Below are positions 23,190 to 33,909 of a DNA stretch of 64,000 nucleotides, one piece after another. Both the position numbers and the translations under genes were made by a program. Numbering within the stretch: position 1 is the first letter of the stretch; every line of letters begins with the position of its first letter. Below the pieces are notes generated by a model. It saw nothing but the letters and a program-made list of their open reading frames with translations, made no database searches and was not told where the DNA came from. Origin of the DNA: Alectoria sarmentosa (taxonomy: Eukaryota > Ascomycota > Lecanoromycetes > Lecanorales > Parmeliaceae); the NCBI GenBank assembly GCA_009733775.1, contig WOGZ01000020.1, forward strand, positions 1 to 64,000, given 5' to 3'.

Positions 23190-24595
23190 TCACACGGCCT
23201 TCCACAGCACCTCGATAACGCTCATGGTGCTCCCCTCTGGCCGGGAAATGTTGTGCAGACGGAAGCGCCCGTCGGCCTTGTCGAGTAAACGCAGCCAGTC
23301 GGCCCTTGTCCGCTCGGCGCTGTTGAAGCAGGCCGCCATGATCATGTCCAGGTTCCTTATCCAACGGACGTTCGTCAGTCAGTCACCATCCTTGTTAAAA
23401 AAAAAAAAAAAACTACATCACTGATTTGCAGCAGGATAGACGTACGGGCCCATTTTCTCCGTCAGCCGTGTCTCTGGTGTATCCTCCAAAACGTACTCGT
23501 AGATGAGGATGCGGGAGCCGTGGCGCATCGTCGGGCTCAGGTTCTGCAGCATCTTGACGCAGTACGGATCACTCCAGTTGTGCATGATCCAGCGGAATAG
23601 GTAGATGTCGGGGGGGCTTTGCAGCGTCTGCTCGGTGAAGAAGTCGTGGGCCATGAACTCGATCCGTCCTTGAAACTCCGCCGGGAGCGACGCGCGGCCC
23701 TGCTCGACGGTGCCGGGGAGATCCTGCACGATGAAGGTGATGTGCCGAGTCGACCTGGCCAGGAACTGGGAGACGCTGCCGTTGTTGCCGCCCACGTCCA
23801 CCACGGTGGCGCCGGGGCGGTCGACCGAGGCCCAGTCGAAGCCCGCGACGAGATGCTTCAGGTCCCAGCTCTCGCCTTTGGTGAAGAAACGCATGCCGGA
23901 GCCGAAGCGCCTCGCGCGCTCCGGGTGCTGGCCGAGGAATTGGTACATGGACACGGCGGTTTCGTTCGCCATGCTGAAGGCCGACTCGTTGGGCTCGCCC
24001 GAGTCGCCGTAGCGTTTCAGGGCTTCGATGACCCTGCCTGCCGTCGGCGCGAGCTCCGAGGCTTCCAGTCCGACGGCGTCGAAGAAATCGGGGTCTGTGA
24101 CCATCATCCGCGAGGCTGCGGTGTGGCGGACGGAGTCGGGAGATGCTTCTGCGAAGATGTGGTTTCCCATTGCGTGGCGCATGAAACGCCGGACCAAAGG
24201 CTCGGGCAGGCCGCTTCTTGAAGAGATGTCCTGGTATGTGGTGGAACCCTCGATCGGGACGGCTTGAGAGAGCTTGAATTCATATATCACTCGTAGTGAG
24301 AGGAGGTCGGTCCACTGTGGGCATGCTAGTAGGGGCATTCGGTCTGTGATGGTGGGCTGAGAGGGCGTACATTGAATATGATCTCCATGGAGCTGCCCAC
24401 GGGGCCTTGAGACAGCTGTTTCAGCGTCTGGGTCGAGTCGATGAGTGCCTTTCTCGTGGACTCGAGCTCGGATGGCAGATCTGCGAGGCTGTCATGGTCG
24501 AAAGACGTGGCGCTCAAGTGCTGGGAGGAGAGGTGCTGGTCGAGACGCTTCGCGTTCGCAAGTATCTCTTCGGCAAGTGATGTAAGGGATCCCAT
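23190..24595 (-). CDS. SAM-dependent O-methyltransferase (COMT-like, secondary-metabolism type)
   Basis: Three exons: 24595-24371, 24314-23446 and 23355-23190. Introns are 56 and 90 nt; the second contains a 14-T run on this strand. The product is 419 aa, typical of fungal OmtA/AflP-like enzymes. The N-terminal half is a helical dimerisation region with a winged-helix feel (QDISSRSGLPEPLVRRFMRH). The SAM site reads VVDVGGNNGS near residue 248, with Asn-Asn where GGxG often has small residues. DLPGTVEQ follows, then the catalytic His in RWIMHNWSD (about residue 320) and RILIYEYVL. The C-terminus NLDMIMAACFNSAERT...MSVIEVLW is the standard family end and confirms the last intron. It probably methylates a hydroxyl on a small aromatic metabolite; no backbone synthase gene is in the window. 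Confidence 0.9.
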
Positions 24596-27500
24596 TTTGA
24601 AGAAAGGGAAGACCAAGGCGTAGCAGAGCAGCTCTGAGGAAAAGCAGGCTGAAACAGGAATGCCCAGGACACAGCTATCTCTGGTAGCAATGTGTAACCT
24701 AGGCTTGAGCCCGCATAGAGCATGATGATGCTTTCATTGACATGACGAGCCACGAAGCTCAGTTACTGCTACTGTCGGAAGAGTGGGGCCTTTAATCGAA
24801 TGTCCTGACACCCGGACGCACGCCTCCTATTTCCCCAGGTGCATTGGCTTAGCGCTCATGTGAGAAAGGGTGGGCTTAGCATGATTTGGAATAGAAGGCA
24901 TCTCATGTGTGTACCGAATACATGTGCACCTCCTCGGATTGGTTCAAGTACCCGCGGGCTTGGAGAAATCCCCTCCCACCCTTACCTATTAAAGCAGTCC
25001 ACTTCGCTTCCTGCAGTTTCGTCTGAATAATTAGCAACTTTAACCTGCATTGCAGAAGACCCCTCATCATAGCAAACGAATCGTCTTTCTTTTTCCTTAA
25101 AACGCAGCAGCTCTGATATGCACCGAAAGAGTGTCTCGCAGCTTTCGATATATTCGAGTATCAATATCTCTGAGAAGTTTCTCGCAAGCAGAAAATAAAA
25201 CAAGTGTGACTAGTAGTTAGGGGAACGAAGACATCTTCAGCTAAGTCAGGGAGTCTTCGACCGAGAAAATGTTTCCCGTCTCCTTTCTTTCTCATCACGC
25301 ATGTGTTCCTCTGATATACCCATGAATCCGATCTGAATGTGTGTACACGTACTATTGGGATGGTAGTCATTTCGTAAAGGCGTGAAAATCACGGCCTCTG
25401 GACACAAGTCCACAAAGCAAGCCTGTCGAAGAAGAGCTTCATAGAGACTTTTGAGCTTTCGGTATTTTCTGTAATCAGGCCATCTGAGATTTCTTCTCAA
25501 AAGCGCTGGCCGCCAAACAATTGGGTGACCGAGTGATAATCATGGCATCATTCCAACGTCAAGACTTGCGGGCACGCCACCGGGAACTACCACGGTCTCG
25601 GCACTCGCACTTTCAAATCGGCCCCATGCCCGACTGGGGCTAGCTCATCTTCCACAAAAAAGATCTGCGTCTCGTACGCTCGCGGCCCTCAGAAAATTTC
25701 ATAGCCTATACGCTGGCGACAGCATTTCAAGCTGGGACGCTTAAGGCTTCGAACAATGTAAATCCCTGCCTTCAGACAGGACCCGAACCCTCGCATTGAA
25801 AATGGTAACAGTGACTAGATGATGGAGCAGTAAATTCATCCTATCGAAGAGATGTGACCGCTTCAGATTGCCCGACGCCGGGACGTAGAAGCCAAGCAAA
25901 GGGGCATTGTCTAGGTTGTCCGATCTCCGCGAATGCACTCGTGCCGGTAGAGCATCTACCAATACCGCATGGTCTTTACAGCCCGCCGAGGTCCCATTAT
26001 CCTCTTCAACCACATCCAAATCCCACATCAAGAGGGCACATTATATAGCCCCCGATACGCCAAACATAAACGGAGATGTTTTCATCATGCAACAGACTCG
26101 CCAGGCCAGTTGTCCCTTTGAGGTCGGGAACGGTGAATTCCTGGCTAAGTAATGCACAGCTCCAAGTGCAGTACCCAGAAATTCTAACAGAAACGTCATG
26201 ATTCATGTTCTTCGACTACCATCCTCATATAGATTGGCGAGGTGCTCTGGGTCCTTATATTACTTGGTGGCATCGGTGATGGATTGTGGCGGTACCAGAG
26301 ATTGCCGTTCTCTGGGTCGTGCGCGGAAGAGTCGCCAATTTGAGGATGATGAGAAGGGTTGCCGTTGTTGGCACCAGAACGTGGTTCTGCTCCGGGACGA
26401 CATTTTGCTGCCGGAATATTAAATGTTATGTAAAGTAACCCTCAGTAGCGTATGAATTGAATTTCGATTCGCCGACGAGGTAGGGTTTCACCCAACCTCT
26501 GCTTGAGTTCTTCGACTCGAGCGTGCTGTTGTGAACTTTAGATATCTTGCCCATTTTATTTTTTGTCGATTGTATATAGCTACTCTTAGCATAAGTTGAT
26601 AAAGTTCTTGTGGAATGAAAGTTACATACCTAACATCCGCTCTTATGTAAGACTCTTCGACCATTGAGATTTTTCCGCAACCCCATCAATTCAGTGGAGA
26701 AGAGATCGATAGAGTATGGTTGACGTTCAAATGAAGATACTCGGTGTAATGCTAGCTATCCAGGCTTCTTTCTTTTCCCTCTCCAAACCTGAATTCTAAA
26801 ACTTCCTGATGAATTCAAATATTCGCTCGGCTGCAAAGTACGAAGATCAATGCAGAAAGTAAATACAGAAGTCTGAAAATATTAATCCAAGAGGAGAACA
26901 GACTCCTTTATGGTCCAATAATGGATGTAATAAACGATCTGTATCAGATCCTTCAACACGACAAAAGCTCATCAACTCGCATAGCAATTTCACTCGGCGT
27001 TTGCTTCACGGGGTCGATCGAGCAGAGATCCAAAATCCAACTTCGACCATCTCTCGTACCCATTGAGTTCTTATTCCCCTCCTTTGCCGATTTAGTCAAC
27101 TAGAAAAGATCAAAGACGGGGCAATGTCGTACTCTACTATGCCTTGTCGTTTTCAGCCCGCATGCCAATCACGATCTGCAAATCAGCGTCCGAGACAACA
27201 ATGAATGATACTTACAGATCGGCGGCAATCAAAAGCAGCATACAGCTCGCAGAAATGTGATACCACCCAACAATAGCAGGGCGCTGATGGCGACGAGACT
27301 ACAGACCCCCCCAGCTGTCTCTGGTCGTCCAAGTCCACGGCGATGGGATGAAACCGTGAAGCACTAGCCGTTATGTATTCATAATCCATCCCGATCAAGA
27401 TCAAGGTGGTATACCTACCTCTGAGCGACTGTTCACGTTTCCAGATAAATCAAATGACTAGCGGGATAGGTCTTGTACGTAGTATCATAGGTCCTTATGT

Positions 27501-28100
27501 GGGCACTTGCTCGTGAAGGTTGAGGATGGCTGAAACTCGGCAAGGCAAAAGTCCGGAAGATGGTGAGCTCAAGTCGCATTTGGCACATTATGTATTGGGG
27601 AGCGGTCCTCCCTTTCTACTAGTGTATCATTCAGGTTGCATGTAGGTAGAAATGTCGATCAAGCAAGGGTTTCTGATTCCGAACTCACCTCGGAGACTGC
27701 TTCGGCGCTACCGCCTGGCGCCGTCGACTGGGTTCCGAGCACCAAATGCAAGTCATGCTACTATGGCAATATAATCCCACGGTTCATTCTTCTGCGATGG
27801 TCTGACTGGTTCTCACTGCTGTGCAAGCCATGCGTGCTCTTGTATGTTCATCTGGTCGCTATGCGAGCCGATGTTGTATCTCGCCCATGGTTCAGTCTCA
27901 TATAGCGTTCAATAGTCTTTCCAGTAAATATCTTAGTCCTACACAATAACAGACCTAGGCGAGTAATTTTCTTACAATGTTGCGCTTCTGTAGAGTATCA
28001 TTCAATATACCTCCGATCAGGAAACTCCATCCTTCCGGTTGCAGCTCCCCCTCACCAAAAAAAACCCCAACAGCGCCAGCATCTCGGAGGAAATCCAACA
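24596..28100. other. Long interval without a supported gene
   Basis: About 3.5 kb of balanced composition. Only short frames are present and none has a recognisable domain or convincing splice structure. On the - strand near 27290-27240 a short hydrophobic run (VAISALLLLGGITFL) could be part of a decayed membrane protein. A degraded repeat or untranslated regions are also possible. Confidence 0.5.
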
Positions 28101-28980
28101 TCATTCAAACGCCTGGATCGAGAACGGCTTCACGTTGGATCCCTTGACCTTTCCTTCCGCCTGCAAGACGCTGGTTGCGTTCGCGAGCGCGCCCTCGTGA
28201 AACAGGGCATAATCTGCAAACACGTCTCACACGTCAGCAACTCCCACCATCCCGAGCCAAATTGCAAGATCTATTTTTTTCTTTGAAAGCGGGGATATGC
28301 ACATACTTGTTGGATGCCCTGTGGAGCAGGCGTACACGCTCCACACCATGGCCGTCTCGTACTTGAAGATGGACTCGGCCTCGATCGTGTTCCAGTAGCC
28401 GGAGAAGGAGCCGTTGCCCGTGGGGTATTCGACGGGGCCGAGCAATTCGTATTTCTGGATGAATGAGCCGCTGGGGCTGGATCGGAGTTCGGTCAACTGT
28501 TTGTAAGGAGTCGGTAAGCAATGAGTGACTTTTATAAGGGAAGGAAGAAAATGATCAGGGGAGATGTTTCGTGGTGGGAGGTATGAATGGAAGACTTGCC
28601 TCTTCTGTGATCGTTATGGCGCCTACAGAAGTAGGTACGTGGTTGCTACGTGTAGAGCCAGGTTTATTGTCGGGCCCATGAGTGGCGAAGGGCACAATGC
28701 CAAGCCAGGCGGTTTTGAAGACTATGATGATATGTGTGAGCGTCCATTCCGCAAAATTCTATTCGAGGAGAGAGCATTTAGTGGACGGACAGTCGGAAGT
28801 CAGAGCCATGACATCTGTGGCTGCAGCGCCGATGACCGCAAAGGTGACGGACTCCTCATAAGATGTACCGGAGGGACAGCTGCAGGGCGTGATGGAGGTG
28901 GAAGAGCAGGCTGGGAGGGATGCTGCGAGCGCTGCTGGGGCCAGGAGGGCCAATTTGACGAGAGGTGCTGAGAGCTTCAT
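28101..28980 (-). CDS. Secreted protein of unknown function, four exons
   Basis: Exons 28980-28791, 28721-28600, 28496-28307 and 28213-28101 (204 aa). Introns are 69, 103 and 93 nt. A clear signal peptide (MKLSAPLVKLALLAPAALA) is followed by a Cys-rich SLPACSSTSITPCSCPSG stretch. Later come a GFxYW-like GSFSGYWNTIEAESIF segment and a C-terminal HEGALANATSVL helix ending KGSNVKPFSIQAFE. Intron 2 starts GCAAGT, a GC-AG intron; it is required to join ITITEE to LTELR in phase. The donor of intron 1 (GTCCGT) is the least certain. The protein resembles small secreted hypothetical proteins of plant-associated ascomycetes, but I cannot name a domain. Confidence 0.7.
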
Positions 28981-30975
28981 TATGATTGTGGGATCAGAAG
29001 TGAAAGGAGATGGGGTTTGTGAATGGAGTGTTTGTTGTATATCAAGGAGCTATGAAGAGAGAGCAAATGGAGAAGAGGGCATGTTCGACATTATAGCCAT
29101 AATTTGACATGGCTAGAACGGACTGCAAAAGAGGCATGATTTGTAAGTCTAATGTCAATAGAGCCACCATGGCTGGAGGCCTGAGTAAGCTGAATAAGAC
29201 GTAGGTAGCTAGAGCGGCGCCTGGCATCTGCACACATGTTGTAGATTCAATGATGGATTTATTGTCAGCTTCTCATCTTCAGTACCGTATAGGAACGGGC
29301 AGAGATGACATGGGATTCGGGAATATAAGGGATTTAGCCACTATTCGTGACCCCTGGTTCTCGCGTGGCCAGTCTCAGCCGCGTGACTGTTCCTGAACGC
29401 CCTTGTTTTGTGTGGGACTGTGCCGTACCTGAGAGATACGCTGCGGCCAGAAATGGCAGGCCTATGCGGGTCGGGAATAAGGAGAATTTGGACCAATCTT
29501 CTTCCATCCGTCCCATCACTTCTACCAATACGAAAATCAACGAACCGCCTCATCCATCGGCATCCTAGAATACTGCTTTGAGGATATCGGGTTACGAGCC
29601 GAATGCCAATGAAGCCTGTTGAAAAGATTCCATTCCATGGCACTCGAGACTGAGGAGCTGTAGAGTACAGTCACCCTAACGTCAGGCTGACATGCTGCTT
29701 TGAAACTTCTGAACGGCAAGGGAAGGAGAAGCTCGTGTCATGGTCGTACTATTGGCTTCGTGTATCAGAGTAGCGATATGAAAGGGAATGTGGCACTCTT
29801 TGAACTTGTGCCTAAATGATTTTCCTTTGGTACCATGGGTGGCGGATTGGACTGATCATCAAGGGTGTGGATGGTAGAAGTCGTAAGAGATATGGATAAG
29901 GTATGGTGCGCCCGTATATAGCATGGATCGAGATCCCTGTAGCACCAGTAGTGAGGTAAAGAGCAATTTGTAAGCATATTCACAACACGTGACAACTCAT
30001 GCTCCCTCTCGCTTTCTCTTGATTTCAAATCGCCCAAGGAACATGGAGCTGCCCCGCCTCACTGGTCAGCGGTTCCTGAGGCTCTCTGAGTAGATCATGC
30101 AACTAGTCAGCTCACTACCGAGGCCCGGCCTGAAGAGCTGATGGCATTCGGGGTCGCGCATCTTCTGCCCTGCAAAACCCAGATCCCACATGTCTCACAT
30201 GGATCCAGGAATGGGATGCCACGTGCGTTGGACCATCAGTCCTAGCCTGTGGTACCTGCAGTCAGCCCCGACTAGAGCAGCAAAATATGAGCATGGATCG
30301 CAACTTTGTACAAATGGGACGCATGTTGCGAAGCCCTAGCCCTTAGCTTGCTGCATCTGTTCAAGGGTTTGGGCACCAGATTTTCCGAGTGATATGAACT
30401 TTAACATCTCTATGCTTCAAGTCTGATGCTCAGTTGATTAAGTAGAAGTCGGAGATCTAGCGTCTGTATTTTCAGGCCCTCTATCTTTGTGGTAGAAGAA
30501 GACACGTGTCGATAGAGACCTCCAGTGCGGGCCTACACTAGTATGTTAGCGTGTTACATAAGCGACTGTACGCAAGCACCCGAGTTGTGCAACTTGCTCG
30601 CAATGGTGAGCAACTCGTGCAACATGAGTAACCCTAACCCTTCCCTTCACTCGTACCGCCACTTCAGGATGGCTTTGAGATAGGGGCACGGTCCCTCAAT
30701 TGTGGTGGTTCCGCCTCAAGCTCTGCTCGCTGCCCAATTTCAATTAGTGTTACCACCCTCGCCTCCCTCCACCTGTCTCACTGTTCCTGGGTATGCCTAA
30801 TTGTCTGACTGATAATCTCAGCCATTCGACAGGATCTAGAGCAAGAATATAGTAGAGTGTTTCTCTATGGCTTAGCTTATAGAGATGCATCATGAATGTG
30901 CAAGGCTGACAGGATTTCAGGCAACCAGGCGTACGGAACTCTCCTTCTCCGCCCCACATCCCAGCAAACAGTAAA
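28981..30975. other. Intergenic, nothing supported
   Basis: About 2 kb with only short random-type frames. A short telomere-like AACCCTAACCC lies near 30633. The last few hundred bases presumably hold the promoter of the HET-like gene. Confidence 0.5.
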
Positions 30976-33414
30976 ATGAGTCTGACTTCCAAGATCCAGT
31001 CAGTGACTGTCAAAGAGGTCCACAAAGTGCTTGAGCATATCGTAGAACATGTATCAGAAGACTTACCAGAGGGACAGGACAAATCCTCTTTTGCAAGAAT
31101 CTCGCCATCATTCCGTGTACCACCTTGGCATGGGAAATGGGGCAAGTACTTTGCCGCCAAAGACCGTAACAAGTATATCATAGATTTTTGTGAGAATCTC
31201 CGAAGACAGGCAAAGGAGCCAGAAGCGCACGTTTTTGGCATCGACACGCTCTTGTCTTCATTGACGGAGTGTCGCGTCCGCGTTCGAGGACTACAACCGG
31301 GTTCTTTCGAAGATGATTTCGCACTTCGTGCCTACCAAATCTTGAAACGACTACCATCCAGACCTTTGGAATTGGTTGGGCTTCCAGGTAATCTCGACGA
31401 GCATTATTTTTGCCAAGACAAGACTCGGGGAAAAGGCAGCCCGGCGAGACCTCTTGGAAGTGGGACATGGGATTCACTGCGAGTCGCCGCTTCTTTGAGC
31501 ACAAGCTCCATTCATATGGCCCTCTTCATCGTGATATCTGGATCAAATACGTTTGGTAACAATATAGGGGAATATCCGGACATTTTAGCTGAGCTTTTAG
31601 AGGCATCATCGGGCTTAGCATCTCACTGCACCTCGGACGCAGAGTACCAGCAGTGGTACATCGTGCGAGCTGCACTATGGTCTTCATGGCAACGTGGCCT
31701 GATGCTTTATCACTACGCCAATTTGAGGGATGCACTAGAGAGAGGGCTCACTGGTAGCCAACGGCTCAGGATCAGCCTCCGGAGCACCACCCCAACCCCC
31801 GGCCTATCCATTCATGAATTATCGAGTCTCCATGCTGCCCATGGAAAAGCTCGCTCCATGTGTTCTTGGGCATTCGAGCTCCTGAGAACGGAGCCTATTT
31901 GCCTTAGTACGGACTTTCGGACATTCCATCAGCGATACTCGCAGCTCTGGGGAAATGCTCCTGCTCGTTGCCAAAAAGGCTCACCGATGCCATGCGCTGG
32001 TAATGACCCAGATGGCTGTTGGAGATTCAAAGGGATGGTGATAAAGGACCAGTCTGCGCACGATTCTGGATGCAGACGGCGGTGCCCCAAGCTTCCATGG
32101 GACGAGTCTTCATACAGGAGTGTTTCGGGAGCACGAGCTGTGACTGTAGCACCAGGAAGGTCGAACGTCAAAAACCTTCATTTAGGATACTGCTCAGCTT
32201 CCGAGCGCACGATGGCCATCTCCCATGTATGGTCGCATGGGCAAGGGGGTAGACCCCATGTGGGAGTGAATGGCTGCTTGCATCGGCGATATGTGGAGAT
32301 AGCTAAACAATTGAGCTGCGATTCATATTGGTGGGATTCAGCATGTATCCCCGAGGACCACACACTGAGATCTGAAGCAATTCAGAAGATTAACAGTATT
32401 TTTTCCAGCAGCAAGGTCATCCTAGTATGCGATAAAGACCTTATGAGAATCAACATCTCGGGTTTGACATTGCAAATTAAAGAGTCGATATTGGCTACAG
32501 TCTTTGTTTGTGATTGGAACCTACGGGCGTGGACTTTCCTCGAGTCTGTAAGAGGTCGACATAACATTCACCTGCTGTGTAAAGACAACAGGACCATTTC
32601 GTTCCGCAAAATTGTCCAAGACGTATTTGAATGTGGCAGCATTGACCTAGCGATTCTCAGCTTCATTGTTCCCCACATGTTGCCAGATCATGTTAACCAA
32701 TCAGGTTTTTGGGGCAGAGAAGAGGTTGGCCAAGTTCTGAGCTACCGACCAGCCAGCAGGAAGGGCGATGAAGTCGTCATCTGGAGCCTTCTGGCCATTG
32801 AGGAAGCCGAAGATTCACCGGAAGAGCTGTGGCGGAACAAGCTACGTATCGACAGTGAATCCGTTCATACCGGCTTCCTCATGTCTAGTGCACCTCGACT
32901 AGGAATAAAAGGTTTAAGTTGGGCACCATCTACGCCCTACTTCAAGTCGCTACCCGAGGGTCCACCCACAGGAGTCTCGTCGTTCCGTGCCTTTGTCAGT
33001 ACCGAGACTTGGCCAGGCACGATTACTGACCAAGGACTGCTGGCAGCTTGGCACGTATACGAGTTCGATACGTCAGAGGCCAGTCAGCCCGATGCTCAGA
33101 ATACGATGCTCAAAGACAGTCAAATGGGTATACTCAAAGAGATTTGTACACTGTACTTGCAAGACTCCACTTGGGGAGCGTTACTCCTACCTATGTCAAA
33201 CGTGAGTACGTTTGAACAAGGTAGAGAAACCTCAACCAAATACAATGGTCTGATTAGGGGAACACTGGTGGCTGTCCTTGGCTGTAGTTGTATCTCGAGA
33301 CCCTCGCAGAAGCCAGCCGAGGATCGAGGGTGGACGTGGAAGGGTGTTTTTGAGTGGAATGAGAAAGTTTCTCTCCCCGCGTTCAAGGAAGAGTCTGATT
33401 TCTTGATCGAATGA
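30976..33414 (+). CDS. HET-domain-like protein 1 (tandem paralogue)
   Basis: Single exon, 812 aa, starting at an ATG. From residue 413 it reads AISHVWSHGQGGRP, followed by a WDSACIPEDH motif and an INSIFSSSKVILVCDKDL motif. These fit the HET domain order (SHxWG-like, DxxCIxQD-like, MxxIYxxA-like). HET domains are linked to heterokaryon incompatibility and cell death in Pezizomycotina. Just before the HET region lies a Cys/His module, C-x7-C-x7-C-x13-H-x3-C-x3-C (from Cys332), shared exactly with the neighbouring paralogue. The N-terminal 330 residues are helical and unassigned; the C-terminal part carries FLMSSAPRLGIKGLSWAPSTPY, also shared. In the 77 residues from MAISHVW the paralogues match at 56 positions by eye. 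No introns, unlike most genes here. Confidence 0.82.
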   Translation: MSLTSKIQSVTVKEVHKVLEHIVEHVSEDLPEGQDKSSFARISPSFRVPPWHGKWGKYFAAKDRNKYIIDFCENLRRQAKEPEAHVFGIDTLLSSLTECRVRVRGLQPGSFEDDFALRAYQILKRLPSRPLELVGLPGNLDEHYFCQDKTRGKGSPARPLGSGTWDSLRVAASLSTSSIHMALFIVISGSNTFGNNIGEYPDILAELLEASSGLASHCTSDAEYQQWYIVRAALWSSWQRGLMLYHYANLRDALERGLTGSQRLRISLRSTTPTPGLSIHELSSLHAAHGKARSMCSWAFELLRTEPICLSTDFRTFHQRYSQLWGNAPARCQKGSPMPCAGNDPDGCWRFKGMVIKDQSAHDSGCRRRCPKLPWDESSYRSVSGARAVTVAPGRSNVKNLHLGYCSASERTMAISHVWSHGQGGRPHVGVNGCLHRRYVEIAKQLSCDSYWWDSACIPEDHTLRSEAIQKINSIFSSSKVILVCDKDLMRINISGLTLQIKESILATVFVCDWNLRAWTFLESVRGRHNIHLLCKDNRTISFRKIVQDVFECGSIDLAILSFIVPHMLPDHVNQSGFWGREEVGQVLSYRPASRKGDEVVIWSLLAIEEAEDSPEELWRNKLRIDSESVHTGFLMSSAPRLGIKGLSWAPSTPYFKSLPEGPPTGVSSFRAFVSTETWPGTITDQGLLAAWHVYEFDTSEASQPDAQNTMLKDSQMGILKEICTLYLQDSTWGALLLPMSNVSTFEQGRETSTKYNGLIRGTLVAVLGCSCISRPSQKPAEDRGWTWKGVFEWNEKVSLPAFKEESDFLIE

Positions 33415-33909
33415 ATGATTTGGATACGGCAAGAAAGCTCTGATGTCCGTGATCCAATATCTTGATCGTATGATCGTGTAGTCTCGTAGAAGTTAAAAGG
33501 TAGCAGACGCGTGACGCGTTGAGATTATCAGCTGCATCGTGAACGCCAAGGTTTCTAAGGCTGATGTCTTGGTAAGGTAAGCTATCGGCGGAAAGTGCCC
33601 TACTAATAAGCCTAGGCCTCGGAGTAGTTATTTGAGTGCATTACATAGAATTATTGCGCTCTTGGGACTTATTTTGGGGCGGCGAAGAAAAGGAGTAAGC
33701 AGCCACTTGGTGCCTCATCCGAAGCTGTCTTAGGTGCATCGTGCAGGCAACCTTTCCGACACCGAGAGCTTGGCGCTAGAAACCCCAAGCGTTCAGGAGT
33801 TTTGGTGCAGACCCGTCACCCGTACTCTACACGTCCAAGATTACGTCTTCAAGACTGAATCTCTCATTCGTTGGCGCCTCAGTACTACGTCTCTTGCTGT
33901 GGAGCAGCG
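33415..33909. other. Spacer between HET-like genes
   Basis: About 495 bp without a supported gene; it should contain the 3' end of the first gene and the promoter of the second. The second gene's open frame extends upstream to about 33871 without an ATG. Confidence 0.5.

Noticed and set aside
25760..25880. T-loop-like GGGTTCGGGTCC on the - strand
   Set aside because: The flanking bases do not form a T stem and no D or acceptor arm is present.
30750..31247. 165-codon - strand frame overlapping the start of HET-like gene 1
   Set aside because: Antisense to conserved coding sequence and without a recognisable domain.
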